A DNA stretch of 64,000 bases from Paenibacillus artemisiicola. GTDB lineage: Bacteria > Bacillota > Bacilli > Paenibacillales > Paenibacillaceae. The stretch spans positions 1-64,000 of the forward strand of contig NZ_JAGGDJ010000027.1 of assembly GCF_017652985.1 (NCBI RefSeq). Direction: 5' to 3'. Of this stretch, positions 1 through 8,846 are shown piece by piece (position 1 is the first letter of the stretch; each line of letters begins with the position of its first letter). The notes beneath the pieces are model-generated. The model saw only the letters and a list, made by a program, of their open reading frames with translations, did not search any database and was not told the DNA's origin. The position numbers were made by a program, and so were the translations under genes.

Positions 1-70
1 CCGCTCGACTTGCATGTATTAGGCACGCCGCCAGCGTTCGTCCTGAGCCAGGATCAAACTCTCCATAAAA
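1..70 (-). rRNA. rrs: 16S ribosomal RNA, 5' end only
   Basis: Read on the minus strand, the first 70 bases give the 5' end of bacterial 16S rRNA, including the universal 27F primer site (AGAGTTTGATCCTGGCTCAG) and the following GGACGAACGCTGGCGGCG segment. The gene runs off the left edge. The mature 5' end near 70 is estimated by comparison with Bacillus 16S. The rrn operon is transcribed away from oriC, as usual in Firmicutes. Confidence 0.97.
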
Positions 71-215
71 GTGATCCGAAGATCATTTATGAATTCGCTT
101 GTTAGCTCATTCAAAAACTAGCTTGTTAAAACCTTTTGACAGGTCGCTCATTGTTCAGTTTTCAAGGAACAAATGTTTCTCGCTCGTTCGCCCATGTCTC
201 AGCGGCGACTTGATT

Positions 216-245
216 AATATATCACAGATGCTTGGTTCATTGCAA
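216..245 (-). promoter_or_regulatory. rrn promoter P2 (proximal to 16S)
   Basis: Minus-strand TTGCAA (240-245) and TATATT (216-221) are separated by 18 bases, about 145 bases upstream of the mature 16S end. The leader after it contains a TGTTCCTTGAAAACTGA segment typical of Bacillus-type rrn leaders. The element is seen directly; its promoter role is inferred from position. Confidence 0.75.
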
Positions 246-309
246 GCATTATTTTTAGTTTTAATAAAAAACTGTGATACATTACCGCGCCTCAAAAGGG
301 GCAAGGAGT

Positions 310-339
310 AATATACCACAGCTAGTCTACTGGGGTCAA
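310..339 (-). promoter_or_regulatory. rrn promoter P1 (distal)
   Basis: Minus-strand TTGACC (334-339) and TATATT (310-315) are separated by 18 bases, about 95 bases upstream of P2. Tandem strong sigma-A promoters are the rule for Firmicute rrn operons. Confidence 0.75.
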
Positions 340-356
340 GCTATTTAGCAACAAGT

Positions 357-1442
357 TTAAGCCTTTGTTCGGGTGATGACTTCTTCGATATATAGCTGTC
401 TCTCGATCGCCAAATTCACGATCGTGCCGTTAACCGAAACCCATGGGCGCGTCGGATGGTTACGATCCGAAAACACGATTTCCCCCATCCGATCGTCGCT
501 TAGGCGAACGACCGTCCCGTTATGGAACTGGGTCGCCTTCTCGATGAAGATCCGCACGTACGCCGGATCCAGCTTCCCGAACGAGTCCTGATGCAGTTGT
601 TCCAAGACGAGATAAGGAGAAGCGGCCTTACGATAGGCCCGCTTCATCGTCATGGCATTGAAAATGTCCGAAATTGCCGCGAATTTGGCATAGGGATGAA
701 TCTTCTCGGAACCAATGCCTAGCGGGTAGCCGCTGCCGTCGAAGCGTTCGTGATGCTGCAGCGCGGCCAATTTGACGCCTTCGTTCACGGCGGCGACGTT
801 CTTCAGCAGCTGGTAGCCCAGCACGGTGTGCCGCTTCATCTCTTCCGTCTCGTCCGGCGTCAGCTTGGTGGGCTTGTTCAAGATATCGCGGTCGATCCTC
901 GCGTTGCCGATATCATGCAGCAACCCGGCCAAAGCCGACTGCATCCAGTCCTTCTTAGGCAATCCGTTCCACTGCGCCAACATATAGCAGCATAAGGCAG
1001 ACATGGTGCTCTTGTGATATAGGTAATCCTCGTCCGGAACGTTTTGCGGAGAGAACGTCAGGATTTTATACGCTTGGCTTTCTTGAAGCAGCAGTTCAAG
1101 CTGGTTGCGAATATCGAGAATTGGCAGCGATTGCCCGCTCATCATTTGGTTAAACACGCGTTTGAGCAGCGCAACCGTACGGTCGTATTGCATCATCAGC
1201 GACGTCTTCACGAGCGTTTCTTTCGGCTGTTCTTGATTTTTATCGCTGTTCGCTTCCGCCGCCTCTTTCTTCTCCGGCGGCCCGTCGACGACGACCTGTG
1301 GCACGAGAAAGGCTTGCAGGATCTCCAGCTCGCGCGGCGTAACGACCTTCCCTTTGTGGAAAAGCACGCTTCCGAGCGGCGTCAACACATCTTGCGTGAT
1401 TTTGTCTCCCAGCTTGACTTGCGAAACCGTTACCGTGCCCAT
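357..1442 (-). CDS. HD-GYP domain protein, putative c-di-GMP phosphodiesterase
   Basis: A 361-residue cytoplasmic protein with an HD-GYP phosphohydrolase domain. The HD pair is at residues 176-177 (LLHDIGN, where many members have HDIGK), and the HHERFDGSGYP signature at 230-240 gives the family its name. HD-GYP enzymes typically hydrolyse cyclic di-GMP with two or three metal ions; activity here is inferred. The N-terminal 55 residues resemble the small domain often found before HD-GYP, followed by a Glu/Lys-rich linker. I chose ATG 1442, preceded by AGGGAG, over GTG 1457. It follows gyrA by 44 bases on the same strand and is probably co-transcribed with it, an arrangement I recall from Paenibacillaceae. 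Confidence 0.88.
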   Translation of the reverse strand: MGTVTVSQVKLGDKITQDVLTPLGSVLFHKGKVVTPRELEILQAFLVPQVVVDGPPEKKEAAEANSDKNQEQPKETLVKTSLMMQYDRTVALLKRVFNQMMSGQSLPILDIRNQLELLLQESQAYKILTFSPQNVPDEDYLYHKSTMSALCCYMLAQWNGLPKKDWMQSALAGLLHDIGNARIDRDILNKPTKLTPDETEEMKRHTVLGYQLLKNVAAVNEGVKLAALQHHERFDGSGYPLGIGSEKIHPYAKFAAISDIFNAMTMKRAYRKAASPYLVLEQLHQDSFGKLDPAYVRIFIEKATQFHNGTVVRLSDDRMGEIVFSDRNHPTRPWVSVNGTIVNLAIERQLYIEEVITRTKA

Positions 1443-1486
1443 TGGTCTCTCCCTCACCTTGCTTGCCTCAACTTCGCCTTGCGGAA

Positions 1487-3973
1487 TTACGATTCGTCCG
1501 ACGCGTCGTGTTCGCCCTCGGCTTCCATCTCTTCTCCGCCCTCCGGCTCTTCGCTTCGCGCGACCCGGGTTACCGTAGCCACGGAATCGTCTTCGCGGAT
1601 ATTAATCAATCGGACCCCTTGCGTATTCCGGCCCATGGTGGAGATATCTCCCATGCTCATGCGAATCAGCGTGCCGGAGGACGTCATGATCATCAGATCC
1701 TCGTCGTTCTGCACGACGCGCAGGCTGACGATCAAGCCCTTCTTCTCCTGCACGTTGAGCGTCTTGATCCCCTTGCCGCCACGGCTTTGGGAACGGTATT
1801 CGGCCTCCGGCGTGCGTTTGCCGTAGCCGTTGGCGGTCACGATCAGAATATCGCAGCCCGGCAAGACGACATCCATGCCGATGACCTCGTCCTCGTCGTC
1901 GGAACTGATGCCCTTCACGCCCGTCGCCGAACGTCCCATTGGACGCACGTCTTGTTCCGGGAAGCGAATAGACATCCCTTGGCTCGTACCCATGATGATT
2001 TCCTGCTTGCCGTCCGTTAGCTTGACGCCGATCAAATCGTCGTCTTCGCGGAGGTTGATGGCGATCAGTCCAACCTTGCGGATGTTCGCGTAATCGTCGA
2101 GCGGCGTCTTCTTGACGATGCCGTTCTTGGTCGCGAAGAACAGGTAACGGTCCGGTTCGAACGACTCTACCGGAATGACGGCGTTGACCGTTTCGCCTTG
2201 CTCGATCTGGAGCAGGTTGATGATCGGCGTTCCCCGTGCCGTGCGGCTGAGATCCGGAATCTCGTAGGCTTTCAACCGGTACACTTTGCCCTTGTTCGTA
2301 AAGAAGAGCAGGAAGTGATGCGTATTGGAAACGAACAGATGCTCGACGAAGTCGGTATCCTTCGTATCCATGCCGATGACGCCTTTGCCGCCGCGCTTCT
2401 GGCTGCGGTACGTCGTGACCGGCAGGCGCTTCACGTAGCCGGAGTGCGTGACCGAGATGACCACGTCCTCGCGCGGGATCAGGTCCTCGTCGAGAATCTC
2501 GTCTTCGCTGGTCATCAGCTCCGTGCGGCGCTCGTCGCCGAACTTCTCTTTCACTTCTTCCAGCTCATCGTGGATGATTTGGAGCACAAGCTGCTCGTCG
2601 GCCAGAATGGCTTTGTACTCCGCGATCTTGCGGAGCAGCTCCGCGTACTCGGCCTCGATCTTGTCGCGTTCCAATCCCGTCAGGCGCTGCAGGCGCATGT
2701 CCAGGATCGCTTGCGCTTGGTCGAAGCTGAGGCCGAAGCGCGAAATCAACCCGTCGCGGGCCTCTTCAGTCGTCTGGGACGCGCGGATGAGCCGGATCAC
2801 CTCGTCCAGGTTGTCCAGCGCGATGCGCAAGCCTTCCAGGATGTGCGCGCGGGCCTCCGCCTTCTTCAGGTCGAATTCGGTGCGGCGGCGGATGACTTCC
2901 ACTTGGTGCTCAAGGTAGTAGAACAAGATCTCGCGCAAATTGAGCGTGCGCGGTTCGCCCTTCACGAGCGCCAGCATGTTGAAGCCGAAGTTCATCTGCA
3001 TCTGCGTATGCTTGAACAGGTTGTTCAACACGACCGTCGGCGTTACGTCGCGCCGAAGCTCGATGACGACCCGCATGCCGTTGCGGTCGGATTCGTCCCG
3101 AAGGTCCGTAATGCCTTCGATCTTCTTCTCGCGCACGAGCTCGGCGATCTTCTCGACGAGACGAGCCTTGACGACCTGGTACGGCAATTCGTGCACGATG
3201 ATGCGCGCTTTGCCGCCGTTCTCCTCGATCGTCGCGCGGGCGCGCATCGTAACGGAACCGCGGCCGGTCGTATACGCTTGGCGCATGCCTTCCCGACCCA
3301 TCACGAAACCGGCCGTAGGGAAGTCCGGGCCTTTAATATAATCCATCAATTCGATCGGCGTGATATCCGGCTGGCGGATCATCGCCTGCACCCCGTTGAT
3401 GACCTCCGTCAGGTTATGCGGCGGAATATTGGTCGCCATCCCGACGGCGATTCCCGTCAACCCGTTAACCAACAGGTTCGGGAAGCGCGCCGGCAGTACG
3501 GTCGGCTCGTGCTCCTCGCCGTCGTAGTTCGGGGCGAAATCGATCGTTTCTTTGTTGATATCGCGCAGCATTTCCATGGCGATCTTGGAGAGACGCGCCT
3601 CCGTATAACGCATTGCCGCCGCCATGTCGCCGTCGATGGAACCGAAGTTGCCGTGGCCGTCGACGAGCATATAACGGAGCGAAAAGTCCTGGGCCATCCG
3701 TACCATCGTCTCGTAAACCGCGGAGTCGCCGTGCGGATGGTACTTGCCGATGACTTCGCCGACGATCCGGGCGGATTTCTTGTACGGTTTGTCCGGCGAC
3801 ATGCCGAGCTCCGACATCGCGAACAGAATCCGGCGATGCACGGGCTTCAACCCGTCCCGGACGTCCGGCAGCGCGCGGCTGACGATGATACTCATCGCAT
3901 AATCCATAAAGGATTCGCGCATCTCGGTTCCGATATCGCGATCCCTTACTTGCAGGTTGTTCTCTTCTGCCAT
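1487..3973 (-). CDS. gyrA: DNA gyrase subunit A
   Basis: The 828-residue DNA-cleaving subunit of gyrase, which introduces negative supercoils together with GyrB. The active-site tyrosine is Tyr123 (AAAMRYTEARL). The quinolone-determining region (GKYHPHGDSAVYETM) keeps Ser84 and Glu88, so no classic resistance substitution is visible. The C-terminal beta-pinwheel carries the GyrA box (QKRGGKG) and a second SRGGKG repeat, and ends in an acidic tail as usual. ATG 3973 follows a good AGGAGG. gyrA is separated from gyrB by an opposite-strand gene, so it needs its own promoter. Confidence 0.98.
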   Translation of the reverse strand: MAEENNLQVRDRDIGTEMRESFMDYAMSIIVSRALPDVRDGLKPVHRRILFAMSELGMSPDKPYKKSARIVGEVIGKYHPHGDSAVYETMVRMAQDFSLRYMLVDGHGNFGSIDGDMAAAMRYTEARLSKIAMEMLRDINKETIDFAPNYDGEEHEPTVLPARFPNLLVNGLTGIAVGMATNIPPHNLTEVINGVQAMIRQPDITPIELMDYIKGPDFPTAGFVMGREGMRQAYTTGRGSVTMRARATIEENGGKARIIVHELPYQVVKARLVEKIAELVREKKIEGITDLRDESDRNGMRVVIELRRDVTPTVVLNNLFKHTQMQMNFGFNMLALVKGEPRTLNLREILFYYLEHQVEVIRRRTEFDLKKAEARAHILEGLRIALDNLDEVIRLIRASQTTEEARDGLISRFGLSFDQAQAILDMRLQRLTGLERDKIEAEYAELLRKIAEYKAILADEQLVLQIIHDELEEVKEKFGDERRTELMTSEDEILDEDLIPREDVVISVTHSGYVKRLPVTTYRSQKRGGKGVIGMDTKDTDFVEHLFVSNTHHFLLFFTNKGKVYRLKAYEIPDLSRTARGTPIINLLQIEQGETVNAVIPVESFEPDRYLFFATKNGIVKKTPLDDYANIRKVGLIAINLREDDDLIGVKLTDGKQEIIMGTSQGMSIRFPEQDVRPMGRSATGVKGISSDDEDEVIGMDVVLPGCDILIVTANGYGKRTPEAEYRSQSRGGKGIKTLNVQEKKGLIVSLRVVQNDEDLMIMTSSGTLIRMSMGDISTMGRNTQGVRLINIREDDSVATVTRVARSEEPEGGEEMEAEGEHDASDES

Positions 3974-4357
3974 CGTAAACCTCCTAGAGTTTGCATATGT
4001 TTAAGCTTCGCGACGGCCGAAAACGTGAATGACGGCACCGTAGACGAGCGGAAATAATCGGCGAATACCTACTAGAATGATTATAGTTTCGGCTATTTCC
4101 GGCCATCCTTAAACGTTTGCAAACATGAAACTTGCCGTGCGCGCGTTCCGTTCCCAAAACTTCCTTCGTTTTGGGCGTATACACGCTCCAAACCTGATTA
4201 TCCGCCATAAACTAACACGAATTGCGGTCGGTTACTGTCGTATGACGGAAGAACCAAAAAATAGGCATTATCTCTATTATAACATTGAATTTCAACCCTG
4301 TCTCCTGGAGGCAAGGGATTCTCGGGCCCGACCCTAACCATGAAAGGTGGAGCATCG
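3974..4357. other. gyrA leader region between gyrA and the ATP-grasp gene
   Basis: About 380 bases without a convincing gene. It holds the probable gyrA promoter near 4276-4304, which would give a leader of nearly 300 nucleotides, and the upstream region of the rightward ATP-grasp gene. I could not recognise a riboswitch or attenuator in the leader. The short open frames here have no codon or homology support. Confidence 0.5.
4276..4304 (-). promoter_or_regulatory. probable gyrA promoter
   Basis: The minus strand carries a perfect TATAAT (4276-4281) with 17 bases to a poor -35 (GAGACA, 4299-4304). It is the best sigma-A candidate between the opposite-strand gene and gyrA, about 300 bases upstream of the start codon. 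Confidence 0.5.
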
Positions 4358-5110
4358 TTGGCGATCCAACGCGTAAAAAGCAAATGGGCGAAGACGAAGG
4401 TGCTGCTGCTCTCGGAGCCGCTGCGCGAACGGATTCCGGTCACGAAACGTTGGAGCGCCGCGGCGCTCTCGGCCATGCTGGAGGAACACGGCATGGTGTA
4501 CGTCAAGCCCGATCAAGGGACCTTCGGTTTAGGCGTCGTGCGGGTCGAGAAGCTGCCCGATAACGTCTACGCCTATCAATCCGGCACCGTCCAGCAGCGG
4601 TTCGGTTCGTTCGACGAGATGGCCGAATCGCTTAAGACCCGCATCGGAAGCCGCTCCTACCTCATCCAGCAAGGGATTCATCTGCTCACCCATACCGGGC
4701 TGCGTTTCGACATCCGCGTCATGGTGCAGCATAATCCCCGTCGCATCTGGGAAACGACCGGCATCATCGGCCGGCTGAGCCATCCCGATAAAATCGTCAC
4801 GAATTACCACAGCGGCGGTATTCCGATGGCCGTCGACAAACTGATGACTTCCCACTTGACGAAGGAGCAAATCGACAGTTACAAGATGTGGCTCGCCGAC
4901 ATCGGCACCTCCGTCGCCCGTCAGCTGCAAACCCGTTATCCGCGGCTGAAAGAGATCGGCATCGATATCGCGATCGATGAATCGTTCCGGCCTTGGATCC
5001 TCGAGGTCAATACGCTGCCGGATCCTTACATTTTCCGCAAGCTGAACGACAAATCGATGTTCCGCCGCATTCGACGGTACTGCCGCGCCTATCGCCGCCC
5101 CGTGAAATAA
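4358..5110 (+). CDS. YheC/YheD family ATP-grasp protein, endospore coat-associated
   Basis: A 250-residue protein of the YheC/YheD family, ATP-grasp proteins associated with the spore coat in Bacillus and of unknown substrate. Family-like features include YVKPDQGTFGLGVVRVE near the N-terminus, the RFDIRVMVQ core, and the C-terminal ILEVNTLPDPYIF, where the Glu and Asn would bind metal and ATP. I favour TTG 4358, which has AAAGGTGG seven bases upstream, over ATG 4340, which has no ribosome-binding site. It is encoded against the flanking gyrB and gyrA, interrupting the usual gyrB-gyrA pair. The role is inferred from family only. Confidence 0.82.
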   Translation: MAIQRVKSKWAKTKVLLLSEPLRERIPVTKRWSAAALSAMLEEHGMVYVKPDQGTFGLGVVRVEKLPDNVYAYQSGTVQQRFGSFDEMAESLKTRIGSRSYLIQQGIHLLTHTGLRFDIRVMVQHNPRRIWETTGIIGRLSHPDKIVTNYHSGGIPMAVDKLMTSHLTKEQIDSYKMWLADIGTSVARQLQTRYPRLKEIGIDIAIDESFRPWILEVNTLPDPYIFRKLNDKSMFRRIRRYCRAYRRPVK

Positions 5111-5139
5111 AAACAAGCCGCCCGAACATTCGGACGGCT
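5105..5139 (-). terminator. gyrB terminator, possibly bidirectional
   Basis: A hairpin with arms 5116-5126 and 5129-5139 (one mismatch) is followed on the minus strand by TTGTTTTTATTT. It lies between the convergent ends of gyrB and the ATP-grasp gene, and ends the dnaA-gyrB operon. Confidence 0.75.
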
Positions 5140-5163
5140 CGCTGCGCTGCTTGCGCGAAGGGA

Positions 5164-7074
5164 TCAGATGTCGAGGTTCTTGACCGATTTGGCGAATTCC
5201 TGAATGAATTCGCGCCGCGGCTCGACGTTATCCCCCATCAGCGTTTCGAAAATATTGTCGGCTTCGATCGCATCCTCGATCGTCACCTGCAGCATCGTGC
5301 GGCTCTCGGGATCCATGGTCGTCTCCCACAGCTGGGCGGCGTTCATCTCGCCGAGGCCTTTGTACCGCTGGACGTTGACTTTGGCGCCTTCGCCGAATTC
5401 GGCGATGATCGCGTCGCGCTCCTTCTCGGTCTGCGCGTAGCGGACCACCTTGTTGCGCTCGATCTTGAAGAGCGGCGGCTGCGCGATATAGACGAAGCCG
5501 GCTTCGATGATCTTGCGCATGTAGCGGAAGAAGAACGTCAGCAGCAGCGTGCGGATATGCGCGCCGTCGACGTCGGCGTCGGTCATGATGATGACCTTAT
5601 GGTAACGCGCCTTGGAAAGGTCGAAGTCGTCCGCGATGCTCGTGCCGAGCGCCGTAATGATTGCCCGGATCTCCGTGTTGGAGAGAATGCGGTCCAGACG
5701 GGCGCGCTCGACGTTCAGGATCTTGCCCCGGAGCGGCAGGATCGCCTGGAAATGACGATCGCGGCCTTGCTTGGCCGAGCCGCCCGCGGAGTCGCCTTCG
5801 ACGATGTAAATCTCGCTGATCGACGCGTCGCGGGACGAACAGTCGGCGAGCTTGCCCGGCAGCGCGCTTACTTCGAGGGCGCTCTTGCGGCGCGTCAGCT
5901 CGCGCGCTTTGCGCGCGGCCTCGCGGGCCCGGGAAGCCTGCAGCCCCTTCTCGACGATCTTCTTCGACACGGCCGGGTTCTCGTCCAGGAACTCCTGGAA
6001 CTTCTCGGCGAAGAACGATTCCACGATGCCGCGGACCTCGCTGTTGCCGAGCTTGGTCTTCGTCTGGCCTTCGAACTGCGGCTCCGGGATCTTGACGGAA
6101 ATGATCGCCGTCAACCCTTCGCGCACGTCGTCGCCGGACAGGTTGGAGTCGCTGTCCTTGATGGCGTTCATCTTGCGCGCGTATTCGTTGATGATCCGCG
6201 TAAGCGCGCTCTTGAAGCCGGATTCGTGCGTGCCGCCCTCATGCGTGTTGATGTTGTTGGCGAACGAATAAATGTTCTCGGTGTAGCTGTCGTTGTACTG
6301 CAGCGCCACTTCGACTTGAATGTTGTCCTTCGCGCCTTCGACATAGATCGGCTCTTCGTGCAGGGCTTCGCGGCTGCGGTTCAAATACTTGACGAACTCG
6401 ATGATGCCGCCGTCGTATTTGTACGTGTGCGATGCGCCCGTACGCTCGTCGGAGAGCGCGATTTCGATGCCTTTATTCAAGAAAGCCAGCTCGCGGATCC
6501 GCGACTGAAGAATTTCGTATTCGTATACGAGCGTCTCGGTGAAGATCTCCCCGTCCGGCTTAAACGTGGTCGTCGTACCGGTGGTCTCCGCATCGCCGAT
6601 CACTTGCAGCTCGTATTGCGGGATGCCGCGGCGATATTCCTGGCGGTGGACCTTGCCTTCCCGCTTGACCGTCACTTGGACCCATTCCGACAAGGCGTTC
6701 ACGACGGAAATGCCGACGCCGTGCAGACCGCCGGATACTTTGTATCCTTCGCCGCCGAACTTGCCGCCGGCGTGGAGCACGGTCATGACGACCTCGAGCG
6801 TCGATTTTTTCAGCTTCGCGTTCTCCCCGACGGGAATCCCGCGGCCGTTGTCGATAACGGTGATGCTGTTATCTTCGTGGATGATCACTTCGATGCGCGT
6901 GCAGAAGCCCGCCAGCGCTTCGTCAATGCTATTGTCAACGACTTCCCATACGAGATGGTGAAGTCCTTTGCCGCTTGTGGAACCGATATACATCCCCGGG
7001 CGTTTGCGAACGGCTTCCAGCCCTTCAAGGACTTGAATCTGGCTTTCATCGTACGTGTGCTGATTCGACGACAT
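5164..7074 (-). CDS. gyrB: DNA gyrase subunit B
   Basis: The 636-residue ATPase subunit of gyrase. The GHKL ATP-binding fold is visible (VDNSIDEALAG, then DNGRGIPVG, then GGLHGVG). The TOPRIM metal site follows (YIVEGDSAGGSAKQGRDR, then PLRGKILNVE), with DADVDGAHIRTLL and a C-terminal GyrA-interaction region. I chose ATG 7074 (MSSNQHTYDES) because it matches the family N-terminus; an in-frame TTG lies eight codons upstream. AGGAG is about 14 bases from the ATG, a long spacing. It is the last gene of the leftward dnaA operon. Confidence 0.97.
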   Translation of the reverse strand: MSSNQHTYDESQIQVLEGLEAVRKRPGMYIGSTSGKGLHHLVWEVVDNSIDEALAGFCTRIEVIIHEDNSITVIDNGRGIPVGENAKLKKSTLEVVMTVLHAGGKFGGEGYKVSGGLHGVGISVVNALSEWVQVTVKREGKVHRQEYRRGIPQYELQVIGDAETTGTTTTFKPDGEIFTETLVYEYEILQSRIRELAFLNKGIEIALSDERTGASHTYKYDGGIIEFVKYLNRSREALHEEPIYVEGAKDNIQVEVALQYNDSYTENIYSFANNINTHEGGTHESGFKSALTRIINEYARKMNAIKDSDSNLSGDDVREGLTAIISVKIPEPQFEGQTKTKLGNSEVRGIVESFFAEKFQEFLDENPAVSKKIVEKGLQASRAREAARKARELTRRKSALEVSALPGKLADCSSRDASISEIYIVEGDSAGGSAKQGRDRHFQAILPLRGKILNVERARLDRILSNTEIRAIITALGTSIADDFDLSKARYHKVIIMTDADVDGAHIRTLLLTFFFRYMRKIIEAGFVYIAQPPLFKIERNKVVRYAQTEKERDAIIAEFGEGAKVNVQRYKGLGEMNAAQLWETTMDPESRTMLQVTIEDAIEADNIFETLMGDNVEPRREFIQEFAKSVKNLDI

Positions 7075-7178
7075 GCTAGGTTTCACTGCTCCTCTCAACT
7101 ACCCTGGTCGCGAATTACGTTCGCTGCTCGGGCCTGCAACCTACTTGCCACTTTGCATCCTGACTGCCTGACAACCCT

Positions 7179-7427
7179 CTAACTAGTCGCAAAATGGTGC
7201 GATCGTTTCTTCAGCGTTGAGGATGAGATGGGCGAATAGTAGATCTTGTGTTCCGTCACGACGATGGATTTGGCTTCTTCCTCGCCTATGATTTCGACGT
7301 CCTTCCGCTTGCGGGCTTGCGCGACGAATTGCTTGGACAGCTTGGAGGACTGCTCGATCGAGATGTCGAAAATCGCCACGAGCTCCGCGGCACGAATGAT
7401 TTTTTCCCCGCCTAAATGAATGTACAT
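7179..7427 (-). CDS. remB: DUF370 family extracellular matrix regulator, RemB/YaaB type
   Basis: An 82-residue protein of the RemA/RemB (DUF370) family, matching YaaB/RemB of Bacillus in sequence (MYIHLGGEKII at the start) and in position between recF and gyrB. RemA is a DNA-binding activator of matrix genes in B. subtilis, and RemB has a related role; the function here is inferred. I chose ATG 7427, eight bases after GGAGG, because the family begins MYIH. An in-frame ATG lies five codons upstream. Confidence 0.88.
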   Translation of the reverse strand: MYIHLGGEKIIRAAELVAIFDISIEQSSKLSKQFVAQARKRKDVEIIGEEEAKSIVVTEHKIYYSPISSSTLKKRSHHFATS

Positions 7428-7458
7428 GCTCCCGCCCTCCATTTCGTTCGTCTTGCAA

Positions 7459-8568
7459 TTACGGCGCCACGCGTCCGTCCTGGACGTGATAGATCCGGGT
7501 ATCGTGCAGCTTCCCGATGTCTACGCTCTCCAGGCCCGTCGTCGTAATGAACGTCTGAACCTTGGTTTGAAACGTTTCGATCAACTGCGTCTGCCGGTGC
7601 TGGTCGAGTTCAGACAGCACGTCGTCGAGCAGCAGCAGGGGGTATTCGCCGATTTCTTCGTGAATCAGCTCGATCTCGGCTAATTTCAGCGAAAGCGCGG
7701 TCGTGCGCTGCTGTCCCTGGGAACCGTACACCGACGCTTCCTTGCCGTTGATAAAGAAGGCGATGTCATCGCGATGAGGACCAACGAGCGTCATTCCGCG
7801 ACGAAGCTCCTGATCCTTGACTTGTGTTAACTTTATCATAAATTGCTCAAATAATATAGATTCTTCTTCCTTGGCGTCGCTTTCGAAGGAGGGCCGGTAC
7901 AGGATGGTCAGCTCTTCGGAACCGGCGGTAATGCCGGCATGGATCGACTGCGCCCACTTTTGAAGCTTCTCTATGAAGTTTTGCCTTTTTTTCACAATTT
8001 TAACACCATACTCGGCAAGCTGCATGTTCCACACGTCCATCATGGCCGCGTTGGCGTTGCCGGGCAGGGTGGATTTGAGGTAGTTGTTGCGCTGCTGCAG
8101 CACCTTATGGTACTGACCGAGCGCATGCAAATAACCGGGCTGCACCTGGCCGATCTCCATGTCGAGGAACCGGCGGCGCACGCCCGGCGTCCCCTTGACG
8201 ATTTCGAGATCCTCCGGCGCGAACATGACCACGTTGAGCGAGCCGACGAAATCGCTCAGCTTGCGCTGCTCCAGCCCGTTGATCCTGGCTTTCTTCCCCT
8301 GCTGGGACAACGCAAGATCAAGCGTTACGGTGCCGTAACGCTTCTCGACCTCTCCCCGTATGCGCGCCTCTCCGGCCTGCCAGCCGATTAGCTCCTTATC
8401 CTTGCTCGTGCGGTGGGACTTCGTCAGCGCGAGCACCAGGATCGCTTCCAGCAAATTCGTCTTGCCCTGCGCGTTGCGCCCGATGAACAGATTGACCTGG
8501 CCGTCGGTCGCCAGCTGAATCTCCTCGTAATTGCGGTAGTGCTGCAGGTGGATGGATTTTAATCGCAA
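7459..8568 (-). CDS. recF: DNA replication and repair protein RecF
   Basis: A 369-residue SMC-like ATPase that helps load RecA at gaps and stalled forks with RecO and RecR. The Walker A loop GRNAQGKTNLLEAI is near residue 30, and the Walker B and signature region (LLLLDDVLSELD) is near residue 305. The length is normal. It lies in the conserved operon between yaaA and remB, with short spacers, and is transcribed from dnaA. Confidence 0.97.
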   Translation of the reverse strand: MRLKSIHLQHYRNYEEIQLATDGQVNLFIGRNAQGKTNLLEAILVLALTKSHRTSKDKELIGWQAGEARIRGEVEKRYGTVTLDLALSQQGKKARINGLEQRKLSDFVGSLNVVMFAPEDLEIVKGTPGVRRRFLDMEIGQVQPGYLHALGQYHKVLQQRNNYLKSTLPGNANAAMMDVWNMQLAEYGVKIVKKRQNFIEKLQKWAQSIHAGITAGSEELTILYRPSFESDAKEEESILFEQFMIKLTQVKDQELRRGMTLVGPHRDDIAFFINGKEASVYGSQGQQRTTALSLKLAEIELIHEEIGEYPLLLLDDVLSELDQHRQTQLIETFQTKVQTFITTTGLESVDIGKLHDTRIYHVQDGRVAP

Positions 8569-8614
8569 TGTAAAGCCTCCCGGTCATCGCCGGCGCCGGC
8601 AGCGGACTGCCGCA

Positions 8615-8830
8615 TTACCGTCTCACGATCGTAAACGCGCCGTATCCCTTGATCTCGATCTTATCTCCGGCATACAGCTTGCGGCCGCGCCGGTTGTCCG
8701 GCTCCCCGTTGATGACGACCTCGTGCTCCTGCAAGAAGAATTTCGCCGCTCCGCCCGTGTCGATGCATTCGGATAGCTTCAAAAACTGGCCGAGCGCGAT
8801 GTATTCCGTCGAAATGCCAATCTCTTTCAT
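8615..8830 (-). CDS. yaaA: S4 domain RNA-binding protein YaaA
   Basis: A 71-residue protein made of a single S4 RNA-binding fold (LGQFLKLSECIDTGGAAK, then VVINGEPDNRRGRKLYAGD). It is the small YaaA/RlbA-type protein always found between dnaN and recF in Bacilli; B. subtilis YaaA has been linked to large ribosomal subunit assembly. Two adjacent ATGs occur at 8833 and 8830; the second has the better seven-base spacing to GGAGG. Confidence 0.9.
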   Translation of the reverse strand: MKEIGISTEYIALGQFLKLSECIDTGGAAKFFLQEHEVVINGEPDNRRGRKLYAGDKIEIKGYGAFTIVRR

Positions 8831-8846
8831 CATCGTTCCTCCTTGA

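Noticed and set aside
2198..4057. A 619-codon plus-strand open frame opposite gyrA
   Set aside because: It lies wholly antisense to gyrA, which has all catalytic motifs. The antisense translation is rich in Arg, His, Asp and Val, typical of the shadow of a GC-rich gene, and has no domain.
4993..7182. A 729-codon plus-strand open frame opposite gyrB
   Set aside because: Antisense shadow of gyrB, beginning inside the ATP-grasp gene, with no ribosome-binding site or recognisable motif.
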